Shown here: one piece after another, positions 47,806 to 56,166 of the stretch | Layout: every line of letters starts with the position of its first letter | Position numbering within the stretch: the stretch's first letter is position 1 | Assembly (NCBI GenBank): GCA_018780645.1 | Contig: JADMJJ010000011.1 | Location: 310,001 to 374,000, forward strand | Direction of reading: 5' to 3' | DNA: 64,000 nt | From: Burkholderiaceae bacterium | Lineage (GTDB): Bacteria; Pseudomonadota; Gammaproteobacteria; Burkholderiales; Burkholderiaceae_C | Notes under the pieces: generated by a model | The model's input: the letters and a program-made list of their open reading frames with translations, nothing else | What the model was told of the DNA's origin: nothing | The model's database searches: none | Program-made: the position numbers and the translations under genes

Positions 47806-47940
47806 GTGTCAAACCAATGGGCCTTCTACCAGGCCAAGAGCGGCAAACAGAACCTGGCCGAGCTGGCCGCGGTCCTGGTGGCCGAGGACAGGCGGGCTCG
47901 GCACGTCGAGGAGATCGCGCTGTCGGCCTTGCACATCTGA
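47806..47940 (+). CDS. 44-codon micro-ORF resembling a DUF4337 fragment
   Basis: A GTG start with GAGGGA nine bases upstream encodes 44 residues. It opens VSNQWAFYQAKSGKQNLAEL, which resembles the W-x-x-Y/F-Q-A-K-S-x-K-Q core of DUF4337 membrane proteins. The rest (AAVLVAEDRRARHVEEIALS then ALHI) is polar. DUF4337 proteins are normally ~180-200 residues, so this is either a reduced gene or a decayed remnant with most of the protein deleted. It lies 11 bp after folA and stops 5 bp before a strong hairpin. Confidence 0.45.
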   Translation: MSNQWAFYQAKSGKQNLAELAAVLVAEDRRARHVEEIALSALHI

Positions 47941-47945
47941 GCTTT

Positions 47946-47965
47946 GCGGGCGCGAGTGCGCCCGC
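47946..47965 (+). terminator. GC-rich hairpin after folA and the micro-ORF
   Basis: GCGGGCGC and GCGCCCGC form a perfect 8-bp stem with loop GAGT. It probably ends the thyA-folA transcript, although a T run is lacking. Confidence 0.5.
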
Positions 47966-48031
47966 CGGTGGCCCGGCCCAGATTGCGCAGGTTCATCATC
48001 GACTGCGCTGCAAGCCCTATGCTCAGGCCCC

Positions 48032-48622
48032 ATGAATGATCGAATCAAGCTGATCCTGCAGCAGATGGCGGCCCTGGATGAAGAACTGCGCACCGCGGTT
48101 CACGAGCAGGAAAGCCGGATGTTTTTCAAGATCAAGGGCAAGCGCATCGAGTTCGAGCGCTCGGTGAAGGAGGCGCACATCAAGCTGCGCACCGGCTTGT
48201 TTCGCTGGTTGGTGACCAACCGTCCACTGAACCTGATCACCGGCCCGCTGATCTACGGCATGGTGATTCCGCTGCTGATGCTTGATCTGTGCGTGACCCT
48301 CTACCAGTGGGTGTGCTTCCCGATCTACGGCATCAACAAGGTCAGGCGAAGCGACTACCTGGTGTTCGATCGACGCCACCTCGGCTATCTCAATCTGATC
48401 GAGAAGTTCCACTGCACCTATTGCGAGTACGGCAATGGCCTGATGGCCTATATGACCGAGATCCTCGCGCGCACCGAACAGTATTTCTGCCCGATCAAGC
48501 ACGCGCACAAGGTGCTCAGTACACACACGCGCTACAACCGTTTCCTCGACTATGGCGAGGCCGAGGCCTATGAGGCCAAGCTGGAGGAGTTCCGGCTGGC
48601 ACTGGGGCGACCAGAGTCCTGA
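48032..48622 (+). CDS. conserved membrane protein of unknown function
   Basis: A 196-residue protein I cannot assign. An N-terminal helical/coiled part (residues 1-50, MNDRIKLILQQMAALDEELR) is followed by one or two membrane segments near 62-100 (LITGPLIYGMVIPLLMLDLC, then VTLYQWVCFPIYG). The C-terminal soluble part has EKFHCTYCEYGNG near 125 and a second cysteine site YFCPIKHAHK near 150. These could bind a metal or form disulfides. A TATGCT eight bases before the ATG may be its -10 box. It has the character of a real gene: GC usage and amino-acid composition match its neighbours. Confidence 0.8.
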   Translation: MNDRIKLILQQMAALDEELRTAVHEQESRMFFKIKGKRIEFERSVKEAHIKLRTGLFRWLVTNRPLNLITGPLIYGMVIPLLMLDLCVTLYQWVCFPIYGINKVRRSDYLVFDRRHLGYLNLIEKFHCTYCEYGNGLMAYMTEILARTEQYFCPIKHAHKVLSTHTRYNRFLDYGEAEAYEAKLEEFRLALGRPES

Positions 48623-48650
48623 GAAACCTCCGCGCTCGGACCGGGATTCA

Positions 48651-48681
48651 TTGACCCGTCCGGCACAGGCCGCGCGACAAT
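48651..48681 (+). promoter_or_regulatory. candidate xth promoter
   Basis: TTGACC (48651-48656) and GACAAT (48676-48681) are separated by 19 bp, slightly long. They lie 70-100 bp before the xth ATG in a gap without other features. Confidence 0.3.
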
Positions 48682-48750
48682 GTGGGCACGCCGCGCGGCT
48701 ACCATCGGTGGCAGCCGCCCTTCCCTCACGACCAAGACCTCGATTCGCCA

Positions 48751-49515
48751 ATGAAACTCGCCACCTGGAATGTCAACTCGCTGAACGTGCGCCTGCCCCA
48801 GGTGCTGGACTGGCTGGCCGCCAATCCGGTCGATGTGCTGGTGCTGCAGGAAACCAAGCTCACCGACGACAAGTTCCCGACGCTGGAGATCGGCGAGGCT
48901 GGCTACCAGGTGCACTGGTTCGGCCAGAAGACCTATAACGGCGTGGCCCTGCTGAGCCGCACTCCGGCTCTGGACGTGGTGAAGAACATCGTCGGCTTCG
49001 ACGACACCCAGGCGCGCGTGATCGCCGGCACCGTGGATGGCGTGCGCGTGATCGGTGCCTATTTCCCCAACGGCGAGGCGCTGGACAGCGACAAGTTCGT
49101 CTACAAGATGGCCTGGCTGGACGGTCTGCGCGCCTGGCTTGCCAACGAGCTGAAGACGCATGAAAAGCTGGTGCTGATGGGTGACTTCAACATCGCCCCA
49201 GAAGATCGCGACTGCTATGACCCAGCGGCCTTTGTGGGCCTGACCCATTGCTCGCCGCAGGAGCGCGCGCACTTCCAGGCCCTGCTCGATATGGGCATGG
49301 TCGATGCCTACCGCATGTTCGACCACCCGCCCAAGAGCTACAGCTGGTGGGACTACCGCAATCTGGGCTTTCGCAAGAACCAGGGCCTGCGCATCGACCA
49401 TATCCTGGTCAGCGAGACGCTGCGCCCGCAGGTCCAGGCCTGCGAGATCGACAAGCTGCCGCGCAAGAACGAGCGGCCCAGCGACCATGCGCCGGTGGTG
49501 GTAACGATTGCTTAG
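48751..49515 (+). CDS. xth: exodeoxyribonuclease III / AP endonuclease
   Basis: A 254-residue repair enzyme cutting at abasic sites and removing 3' blocks. The EEP fold signatures are [19 protein letters not shown] at the start, QETKLTD (catalytic Glu) near residue 35, [15 protein letters not shown] near 147, WWDYRN near 208 and the final SDHAPVVV with the catalytic Asp-His. ATG 48751 matches the family start. Its TAG stop overlaps the convergent pncB stop. Confidence 0.96.
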   Translation: MKLATWNVNSLNVRLPQVLDWLAANPVDVLVLQETKLTDDKFPTLEIGEAGYQVHWFGQKTYNGVALLSRTPALDVVKNIVGFDDTQARVIAGTVDGVRVIGAYFPNGEALDSDKFVYKMAWLDGLRAWLANELKTHEKLVLMGDFNIAPEDRDCYDPAAFVGLTHCSPQERAHFQALLDMGMVDAYRMFDHPPKSYSWWDYRNLGFRKNQGLRIDHILVSETLRPQVQACEIDKLPRKNERPSDHAPVVVTIA

Positions 49516-50702
49516 GCCGGGGGAATGTTGAACACCTGGCGCAGATAGGCCAGAAAGGTCTGGTCGTCGCACATCGTCTTGCCCGGGCTGTCCGACAGCT
49601 TGGCCACCGGCTGGCCGTTGCAGCGGGTCAGCTTCATGACGATTTGCAGCGGCGTCAGGCCCATGTCGTTGCTGAGATTGGTGCCGATACCGAAACCGAG
49701 CTGGGTGCGGTCGGCGAAATGGCGATAGAGGGCCAGCGCGGCGGGCACATCCAGCCCATCGGAGAACACCAGTCGCTTGGTGTGCGCATCGATGCGCAGC
49801 TTGGCGTAATGGGCCAAGGCCTTCTCGCCCCAGACGTATGGGTCGCCCGAATCATGGCGCAGGCCGTCGAACAGCTTGGCGAAGTAGAGGTCGAAATCGG
49901 CCAGGAAGGCGTCCATGCCGACCACATCGGTCAGGGCCACGCCGAGGTCGCCGCGGTACTCCTGCACCCAGTCTTCCAGGGCCGCCTTCTGATGGTCGCG
50001 CAAGCGCACGCCGGTGGCCTGGTAGCTCTGCAGATACTCATGCGCCATGGTGCCGATCGGCACCAGATCCAGGTCGCGCGCCAGCAGGACATTCGAGGTG
50101 CCCTTGAAGTACTGCGGCAACTCGCGCTTCAAGGTCGCCAAGACTTCGCGGTGCCAGTCGCCCGAGAAGCGCCTGCGCACGCCGAAGTCGAACACCTCGA
50201 ACGGATGGGCGCGCGGCGGCTCGTCGCCAAAGGCGCGCAGCTGGGCGATCTTGTTCCGCAGCCGGCGGCGGCCCTCGGTGCGGGCGGCCTCTTGGTCGAA
50301 ACGGCGGAAGTACAACTCGTTGACGATGGCCAGCACGAATATCTCGAAGCCCATCACATGGACCTGCGGGCCGCTGGCGACAATGCGCAAGTCCTGGCCC
50401 TCGGCGCTGACCGAGATGAACTCGCGCTGGAAGCGGAACAGGCGCAGAAAGTCGACAAAGTCCGACTTGATGAAGCGCAGCCCCTTCAGGTAGGCCAGTT
50501 CACCGAGGCTGAAGCCGAGGCTGCACAGATGGTCGATCTCGCGCTCGACCTCGGGCAGCAGCTCGGCCAGCGGAAATGCGGTCTCGTTGCGGCACAGAAA
50601 GCTGTACTCGGCCTGGGTCTGCGGATGGCGATGCAGCATCGTCTGCCACATCGTGAACTTGTAGAGATCGGTCTCCAGCAGGCTCTGGATCACAGGCGTC
50701 AT
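49512..50702 (-). CDS. pncB: nicotinate phosphoribosyltransferase
   Basis: Joins nicotinate and PRPP to nicotinate mononucleotide, using ATP, in NAD salvage. The 396-residue protein begins [19 protein letters not shown] and contains [14 protein letters not shown] near residue 32, [17 protein letters not shown] near 166, [21 protein letters not shown] near 199 (His is the phosphorylation site) and [15 protein letters not shown] near 284. Its start codon overlaps the pncA stop by four bases, so pncA and pncB form a two-gene salvage operon. Confidence 0.97.
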   Translation of the reverse strand: MTPVIQSLLETDLYKFTMWQTMLHRHPQTQAEYSFLCRNETAFPLAELLPEVEREIDHLCSLGFSLGELAYLKGLRFIKSDFVDFLRLFRFQREFISVSAEGQDLRIVASGPQVHVMGFEIFVLAIVNELYFRRFDQEAARTEGRRRLRNKIAQLRAFGDEPPRAHPFEVFDFGVRRRFSGDWHREVLATLKRELPQYFKGTSNVLLARDLDLVPIGTMAHEYLQSYQATGVRLRDHQKAALEDWVQEYRGDLGVALTDVVGMDAFLADFDLYFAKLFDGLRHDSGDPYVWGEKALAHYAKLRIDAHTKRLVFSDGLDVPAALALYRHFADRTQLGFGIGTNLSNDMGLTPLQIVMKLTRCNGQPVAKLSDSPGKTMCDDQTFLAYLRQVFNIPPA

Positions 50703-51544
50703 GGGAACTCTTTCAACATTTCTGCGCTGGTCGCCTGGCGCAGGCCGCGCTCGCGCATCGCCGCGAAGAAGGCCTGCTGCTGGGCCTCGAAGCCGGCCAC
50801 CGGGCTCATGCAATCGGTCAGCAGCACCAGGCGCTCCAGGCGCCCGCCGGGCAGGTGCTGGGCCAGGTGTTCGGTCGTCGCCCTGACGCAGTGACTGGAG
50901 GCCTCGCCGGCGATCAGCAGCAGCTCGGCGCGGTCCAGCCGCGCCAGCAACTCGCGGTTCAACTGAGTGCCTTCATCGTCATCGCTGGGCACCTCGGCCT
51001 GCAGCGCGCTGTAGTGCTCGGTCCAGGGGTTGCTGCCCTTCAGCACCTTGTGCACCGACCTGAGCCGACGCTGCTCCCAGCCGTTGTAGGCGGCTCGCAC
51101 ATCGGCATGTACCGCCTGCCCCCAGCTGCCGATCTCGCAATGCACCGGCCAGACCATCAGCGTGTAGCGGCCGGTGGCCTCCAAGGCGTCGAGATAGGCC
51201 AAGGTGCGCGGCAAGGCGGCAGCATCTCGCGGGCTGAATGCGCCGGTCCGCACCTGTGCGGCGGTGATCTCGGTGAACGGCAAGACCTGACCCGCCCAGA
51301 AGGCCGGGTGGGCGATGTCGATGCGGTGGTGCGAATCCAGGGTGATCGTGATCTCGTCAATCGCGTCGCTGGCGGCGCGTATGAGACCAGCCAGGCGCTG
51401 CATATCGCCATGCGCACCCGGCACAGGCAAGGCCGGCCTCAGCAGGCCGCCTTGCACCGGGTCGGGCGCCAACCAGGCCTCGGGCAGGTCGCAGAAATCG
51501 TTCTGCGCGTCGATGATCAGGAGCTGTGTGTTGGCAAGCATCAT
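50699..51544 (-). CDS. pncA: nicotinamidase (isochorismatase-like cysteine hydrolase)
   Basis: Deamidates nicotinamide to nicotinate for PncB. The 281-residue protein shows the catalytic Asp in [12 protein letters not shown] near residue 12, a metal-site histidine region [17 protein letters not shown] near 67, and the nucleophile Cys in [15 protein letters not shown] near 218. It is longer than E. coli PncA (~213), with inserted loops around residues 95-180. The overlap with pncB decides the function over other isochorismatase-like hydrolases. TACATT lies six bases before its ATG; no Shine-Dalgarno is present. Confidence 0.88.
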   Translation of the reverse strand: MMLANTQLLIIDAQNDFCDLPEAWLAPDPVQGGLLRPALPVPGAHGDMQRLAGLIRAASDAIDEITITLDSHHRIDIAHPAFWAGQVLPFTEITAAQVRTGAFSPRDAAALPRTLAYLDALEATGRYTLMVWPVHCEIGSWGQAVHADVRAAYNGWEQRRLRSVHKVLKGSNPWTEHYSALQAEVPSDDDEGTQLNRELLARLDRAELLLIAGEASSHCVRATTEHLAQHLPGGRLERLVLLTDCMSPVAGFEAQQQAFFAAMRERGLRQATSAEMLKEFP

Positions 51545-51550
51545 GGCGGC

Positions 51551-51556
51551 AATGTA
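51551..51556 (-). promoter_or_regulatory. -10 box of pncA-pncB (leaderless layout)
   Basis: Minus-strand TACATT is followed by six bases (GCCGCC) and a double ATG. It lies in the 17-bp gap after the Lrp gene, so the pair may start its own transcript. Confidence 0.4.
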
Positions 51557-51561
51557 CCCGT

Positions 51562-51987
51562 TCAGGCGTTCTTGTAGGTCTGCAGGTGGATGCTGGTCTC
51601 GGTGGCGCCAATGCCCTTGATCAGGCGTACCCGCTCCAGCACATCGGCCAGTTCTCCCAGGGTGCTGGCGCGCAGCTCGGCCAGCAGGTCCCAGCGGCCA
51701 TTGGTGTCGAAAAGGCGCGACACGCCGGGCTCGCCGAGCAGGATGCTGATGACCTCGCGGGTCTTGTTGCCCTCGACGGCGATGCTCATCCAGGCGGTGA
51801 TCTGGTTGGGCGTCACGTCAGGCCTGAGCGTGACCGTGTAGCCGACGATCACGCCGGCGTCCTCCAGCTTGGCGATGCGGTTCGTGACCGTGCCGCGCGA
51901 GACCTTGAGCTTGTGCGCAAGAGTGGCGACGGTGGCGCGGGCGTCCAGGCGCAACAGCGCCATCAATTGCTGGTCAAGAGTGTCCAT
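51562..51987 (-). CDS. Lrp/AsnC-family transcriptional regulator
   Basis: A 141-residue regulator. The helix-turn-helix opens DTLDQQLMALLRLDARATVA with KLKVSRGTVTNRIAKLEDAG near residues 28-47. The ligand-binding RAM domain covers ~65-140 (TAWMSIAVEGNKTREVISIL). ATG 51987 with GGAGACC upstream is the start, and a longer open frame upstream crosses the operator. It is divergent from ornithine cyclodeaminase, and a long palindrome lies between the two genes. The pair suggests amino-acid-responsive control, perhaps by ornithine (inference). Confidence 0.93.
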   Translation of the reverse strand: MDTLDQQLMALLRLDARATVATLAHKLKVSRGTVTNRIAKLEDAGVIVGYTVTLRPDVTPNQITAWMSIAVEGNKTREVISILLGEPGVSRLFDTNGRWDLLAELRASTLGELADVLERVRLIKGIGATETSIHLQTYKNA

Positions 51988-52011
51988 CGAGGGTCTCCAA
52001 TCGACAGTGAT

Positions 52012-52049
52012 TCTGCCATTTTGGCAATTGCAAATGCCGAAATGGCAGA
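52012..52049. promoter_or_regulatory. long palindromic operator between Lrp and ornithine cyclodeaminase genes
   Basis: TCTGCCATTTTGGCA (52012-52026) and TGCCGAAATGGCAGA (52035-52049) are inverted with 14 of 15 matches across eight AT-rich bases. It sits 24 bp before the Lrp ATG, in the AT-rich centre of the divergent promoter. Size and symmetry fit an Lrp/AsnC dimer or octamer site. Confidence 0.7.
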
Positions 52050-52136
52050 ACACCGTCACTTATTGCGCATTTCTTGTGCTTCTCGCTAACACGCCGCTTG
52101 AGAAGAATCAGGCCATTGCAACAGCCGAGACCGCCT

Positions 52137-53186
52137 ATGACGACCCTTCTGACCACCCGGGACATTGCCCAGATCGTCCAGCGCCTGGGCATTGATGCCT
52201 GCCTGACCCGCTTGGTCGGTTATCTCGAAGCCGACTATCTGCGCTGGAACGAGTTCGACAAGACCCCCCGCGTGGCCGCACATTCGCAGGACGGAGTGAT
52301 CGAGCTGATGCCCATCGCCGACGCCTCGCTCTACAGCTTCAAATACGTCAACGGCCACCCGAAGAACACCCGCCTGGGCCTGTCCACCGTGATGGCCTTC
52401 GGCGCTCTGGCCGACGTGGCCACCGGCCGCCCCGAGCTGCTGACCGAACTGACCCTGACCACCGCCATGCGCACCGCCGCCACCTCGGCGATGGTGGCCC
52501 GCCAACTGGCAAGACCCGACTCCAAGACCATGGCCCTGATCGGCAATGGCGCACAAAGCGAATTCCAGGCACTGGCGTTTCACCATCTGCTGGGCATCGA
52601 AGAGATCCGCCTCTTCGACATTGACCCGGCCGCCACCGCCAAGCTGATGCGCCATCTCCAATCCGTGCCCGGTCTGAAGCTCACCACCTGTGCCAGCACA
52701 GCTGAGGCCGTGCGCGGCGCCGACATCGTCACCACCGTCACCGCCGACAAGACCAATGCCACCATCATCACACCGGAGATGATCGAGCCCGGCATGCACA
52801 TCAACGGTGTCGGTGGAGACTGTCCCGGCAAGACCGAGCTGCACCGCGGCGTGCTGGAGCGGGCGAAAGTCTTCGTCGAGTACGAGCCGCAATCGCGCAT
52901 CGAGGGCGATATCCAGCAGATGCCCGCCGACTTCGCCGTGACCGAGTTCTGGCGCGTGCTGAACGGGCAGGCCAGCGGCCGCGACGACGTCAGTCAAGTC
53001 ACCGTGTTCGACTCCGTCGGGTTTGCGTTGGAAGACTTCTCGGCCCTGCGTTTCCTGCGCGACAGCGCCCGCGAGCTCGGTCTGGGCAGTCAGGTGGCAT
53101 TGATCCCGGAGATGGCCGACCCGAAGGACCTGTTCGGCCAGCTGCACCTGTCGCATGGCAGCGAAACAGTGCGGCGCGCCGCCTGA
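52137..53186 (+). CDS. ornithine cyclodeaminase family protein
   Basis: A 349-residue NAD-dependent enzyme of the ornithine cyclodeaminase/mu-crystallin family, converting ornithine to proline and ammonia. It has SFKYVNGHPKNTRLGL near residue 63, TAMRTAATSAMVARQLARPD near 104, the Rossmann glycine motif LIGNGAQSEFQALAF near 131, and the substrate Asp region GVGGDCPGKTEL near 226. Related members act on other amino acids or as imine reductases, so the substrate is not certain. The divergent Lrp-type regulator gene supports amino-acid catabolism. ATG 52137 fits the family start. Confidence 0.92.
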   Translation: MTTLLTTRDIAQIVQRLGIDACLTRLVGYLEADYLRWNEFDKTPRVAAHSQDGVIELMPIADASLYSFKYVNGHPKNTRLGLSTVMAFGALADVATGRPELLTELTLTTAMRTAATSAMVARQLARPDSKTMALIGNGAQSEFQALAFHHLLGIEEIRLFDIDPAATAKLMRHLQSVPGLKLTTCASTAEAVRGADIVTTVTADKTNATIITPEMIEPGMHINGVGGDCPGKTELHRGVLERAKVFVEYEPQSRIEGDIQQMPADFAVTEFWRVLNGQASGRDDVSQVTVFDSVGFALEDFSALRFLRDSARELGLGSQVALIPEMADPKDLFGQLHLSHGSETVRRAA

Positions 53187-53274
53187 ACGTGGCCGCATCT
53201 GATACTTCCTGCCGGCAAGGGTTCGTGATCAAATGCTCACAACCCTGGCTGCCCGTGGGAGGCACTGGCGGCAC

Positions 53275-53302
53275 TTGACGCAGATCATGTCGACCGTACA
53301 GG
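53275..53302 (+). promoter_or_regulatory. candidate promoter of the chemoreceptor gene
   Basis: TTGACG (53275-53280) and TACAGG (53297-53302) are 16 bp apart, about 90 bp before the ATG. The -10 match is modest. I see no flagellar sigma-28 box. Confidence 0.3.
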
Positions 53303-53390
53303 GGTGGTTCAAGCTTGAGTCGCTCCTGGCAGTTTTCCAAGCATCGTCTTGCTTGATGCCCGAGCGCCATCGCCCCGGGAGTGCAAGACT

Positions 53391-55007
53391 ATGCGCCAGA
53401 ACCTTCCTGTGACGAAGACGGAGTACCCGTTTCCTTCCGGACAGACCTTGGTCTCCACCACCGACCTGAAGGGCCGCATCCTGCACTGCAACCCGGCCTT
53501 CATCGAGGTCAGCGGTTTCCAGCGCACCGAATTGCTTGGCCAGCCGCACAATATGATTCGCCACCCCGACATGCCGGAAGAGGCCTTCCGGGATATGTGG
53601 GAGACGATCGCCTCCGGCCAGCCCTGGTCGGCGCCGGTGAAAAACCGGCGCAAGAATGGCGACTACTACTGGGTCATGGCCAACGTCACGCCGCTGATGG
53701 AGGGCAATCGCCCGGTCGGCTATATGTCGGTACGCACCGAGGCGACTCGGCCGCAGATCCAGGCGGCGGAGAGTCTTTACGCCCTGATGGCCAAAGAGAA
53801 GGCATCAGGCCGCGTCGTGCATGCGCTGCACCGCGGCTATCTTCAACGGCAGGACGCCTGGGGACGCATCAAGGCCTGGCTGACTCCCGGTCCGGTGGCG
53901 CAGTCCGCGCTGCTCTTCGCCGCCGTCGGCCTGGGAGCCTGGGCTGCCGTTGCCGTCACAGGTGCAAGCTCGGTGCTGGCCGTCCTGCTGGTGATCGCGT
54001 TGCTTTCCCTGGCTGGTGCCTGGCTGTCGCTGCGCATGGCCAATGCGCCCATCGAGGGACTGCTGTCCTATGCCAACCGTCTGGCCGCTGGCGACCTGAC
54101 ACAGAGCCTGACCCTGTCCGGCACCGGCCAGGGCGCCGCACTCGGGCGGGCGCTAGGTCAGCTGACGGTCAATATGCGCGCCATCGTCTCCGACACTCGC
54201 GTCGAGCTGGAGAGCATGTGTGCCTCGACCCGTGAGATTGCCAATGGCAATCAGGATCTGTCATCGCGCACGGAATCGCAGGCCAGCAGCCTGCAACAGA
54301 CGGCGGCGACGATGGAAGAGATCACCGGCACCGTGCGCCAGAGTTCAGCCTCGGCCAAGCAGGCCTCGGAAGTGGCCACCAAGCTGACGGCCATCGCACA
54401 GCGCAGCAGCGACTCGGTCCACCATGTCAGCGACACCATGGGCGAAATCTCGGCCTCTTCGCACCGCATCGGCGAGATCATCCAGGTGATCGAGAGCATT
54501 GCCTTCCAGACCAATATCCTGGCGCTGAATGCTGCCGTTGAGGCAGCACGTGCCGGCGAGCAGGGCCGTGGCTTCGCCGTGGTGGCGGCCGAGGTGCGGG
54601 CACTGTCGCAGCGCACCTCGGGCGCGGCCCGCGAGGTCAAGCAGCTGATCACCGAGTCGGCCGAGAAGGTGCAGGCCGGCGAGCGGCAGACGCAGCAGGC
54701 CCGCGCCAGCATCGATGAGACCCTGGAGGCAATGCGTCGCTTCGAGGGCCTGATCGGCAACATCAACACCAGCTCGGGCGAGCAGCTGACCGGCATCTCG
54801 CAGATCAACGAGGCGGTCAGCCAGCTCGACGGCATCACCCAGCAGAACGCAGCGATGGTCGAGCAACTCGCCGCCTCGGCCAATTCGATGCTGGGTCAGG
54901 CCCAGGATGTGGTGCAGGCGGTGCGTGTGTTTAAGCTGCGGGCCAGCGACACGATGGCGCCGCCACCCGACGCCGTGGCGCTGCGCCGCGCCGCCGCTAT
55001 CCACTGA
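53391..55007 (+). CDS. PAS-domain methyl-accepting chemotaxis protein (Aer-like)
   Basis: A 538-residue sensor. An N-terminal PAS domain (~15-125, [37 protein letters not shown]) precedes two membrane segments near 170-215. A HAMP-like stretch ([12 protein letters not shown]) and the long signalling coiled coil with the hairpin tip [20 protein letters not shown] near 375 follow. As in E. coli Aer, the sensor is cytoplasmic and there is no large periplasmic domain, fitting redox or oxygen taxis. PAS cofactor (FAD) cannot be read here. The C-terminal CheR-binding pentapeptide is absent. No other chemotaxis gene is in the window. Confidence 0.92.
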   Translation: MRQNLPVTKTEYPFPSGQTLVSTTDLKGRILHCNPAFIEVSGFQRTELLGQPHNMIRHPDMPEEAFRDMWETIASGQPWSAPVKNRRKNGDYYWVMANVTPLMEGNRPVGYMSVRTEATRPQIQAAESLYALMAKEKASGRVVHALHRGYLQRQDAWGRIKAWLTPGPVAQSALLFAAVGLGAWAAVAVTGASSVLAVLLVIALLSLAGAWLSLRMANAPIEGLLSYANRLAAGDLTQSLTLSGTGQGAALGRALGQLTVNMRAIVSDTRVELESMCASTREIANGNQDLSSRTESQASSLQQTAATMEEITGTVRQSSASAKQASEVATKLTAIAQRSSDSVHHVSDTMGEISASSHRIGEIIQVIESIAFQTNILALNAAVEAARAGEQGRGFAVVAAEVRALSQRTSGAAREVKQLITESAEKVQAGERQTQQARASIDETLEAMRRFEGLIGNINTSSGEQLTGISQINEAVSQLDGITQQNAAMVEQLAASANSMLGQAQDVVQAVRVFKLRASDTMAPPPDAVALRRAAAIH

Positions 55008-55080
55008 GCAAGTCCACAGGGCAACGCGGTTCGACGACTTGCCGCAGAATCCCGGCTCCAACAAACTCCCGGGTTCTCGA

Positions 55081-55500
55081 ATGAAATATCTGCACACCAT
55101 GGTGCGCGTCGCCGATCTCGACGCCTCGCTGCGCTTTTACCGCGATGCGCTGGGCCTGGAGCTGGTCTCGCAGCGCGAGTATCCGCAAGGCAGGTTCACG
55201 CTGGCCTATCTGGCCGCGCCCGGCGACCATCAGGCGCAAGTCGAGCTGACCTTCAACTGGGACGCGGAAGACTACGGCGGCGCCCGCAACTTCGGCCACA
55301 TCGCTTTTGCAGTCGATGACATCTATGCCGCCTGCCAGCGCCTGCAGGACCATGGCGTGCTGATCAACCGCCCGCCGCGCGATGGCCGCATGGCTTTTGT
55401 GCGCTCGCCTGACAACATCTCGATCGAGCTGCTGCAGGCCGGCACGGCCCTGCCGCCGGCCGAGCCTTGGGCGTCAATGCCTAACGTTGGCAGCTGGTAA
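55081..55500 (+). CDS. glyoxalase I-like VOC-superfamily protein (lactoylglutathione lyase)
   Basis: A 139-residue protein of the vicinal oxygen chelate fold. It opens YLHTMVRVADLDASLRFYRD with a first metal-ligand His, includes VELTFNWD near residue 52, NFGHIAFAVDDIYAACQRL near 70 and a closing Glu in SPDNISIELLQ near 114. The pattern fits nickel-type glyoxalase I, which detoxifies methylglyoxal, closely. Exact substrate is inferred by family. It ends one base before the convergent eda stop. Confidence 0.88.
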   Translation: MKYLHTMVRVADLDASLRFYRDALGLELVSQREYPQGRFTLAYLAAPGDHQAQVELTFNWDAEDYGGARNFGHIAFAVDDIYAACQRLQDHGVLINRPPRDGRMAFVRSPDNISIELLQAGTALPPAEPWASMPNVGSW

Positions 55501-55501
55501 G

Positions 55502-56134
55502 TCAGTTCGAGCGTAGCGCGCTGGCCTCGCGGGCCAGCCGCGTGATGCGCGCCCAGTCCTTGCTCGCCACTGCATCGGCCGGCGTCAGCCAGGAGCCGCC
55601 GCATACCTTGACATTGGGCAGGGCCAGGAATTGCGGCGCCGTCTCCACAGTGATGCCGCCGGTAGGGCAGAACACAACATCGGTGAACGGGCCGGCCAGC
55701 GCCTTCAGCATCGGTATGCCGCCGGCCGCCGTGGCCGGGAAGAATTTCAGGAAGTAATAGCCGTCGGCATTGGCCTGCATGACCTCGCTGCCGGTGGCCG
55801 TGCCGGGCAGCAGCGGCAGACCCATTTCGCGACAGGCCAGGCCGATCTCGCTGGTGTAGCCGGGGCTGACGGCGAACTGGCAGCCGGCGTTCTTCGCCGC
55901 CTGGGCATCGGCCACGCTGCGCACGGTGCCGGCGCCGACGATGGCTTCGGGTACCGCCCGGGCGATCGCTTCCAAGCATTGCAGGGCCACCGGCGTGCGC
56001 AGCGTGATCTCCAGCACCTTGACGCCGCCATCGACCAGGGCCTGGGCCATGGGCACGGCATCGGCCAGGTTCTGGATCACGATCACCGGGATCACGGGGC
56101 CATGCTTGGCCAGTTGCAGCGTATTCAGCATCAT
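55502..56134 (-). CDS. eda: KDPG aldolase (2-keto-3-deoxy-6-phosphogluconate aldolase)
   Basis: Splits KDPG to pyruvate and glyceraldehyde 3-phosphate, completing the Entner-Doudoroff pathway. About 210 residues: GPVIPVIVIQNLADAVPMAQ near 9, LEITLRTPVALQCLEA with a substrate Arg near 40, VGAGTVRS near 65, and the Schiff-base Lys in GYYFLKFFPATAAGG near 128. Two consecutive ATGs (56134, 56131) follow AAGGAA; either may be used. It is preceded 32 bp upstream by edd on the same strand. Confidence 0.95.
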   Translation of the reverse strand: MMLNTLQLAKHGPVIPVIVIQNLADAVPMAQALVDGGVKVLEITLRTPVALQCLEAIARAVPEAIVGAGTVRSVADAQAAKNAGCQFAVSPGYTSEIGLACREMGLPLLPGTATGSEVMQANADGYYFLKFFPATAAGGIPMLKALAGPFTDVVFCPTGGITVETAPQFLALPNVKVCGGSWLTPADAVASKDWARITRLAREASALRSN

Positions 56135-56166
56135 TTGTTCCTTGTTCGATCCAATCTCGGCCAGGC

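Noticed and set aside
49248-50894. A 548-codon open frame over xth and pncB
   Set aside because: It runs through two confident genes on different strands, with a translation lacking domains; it is a shadow frame.
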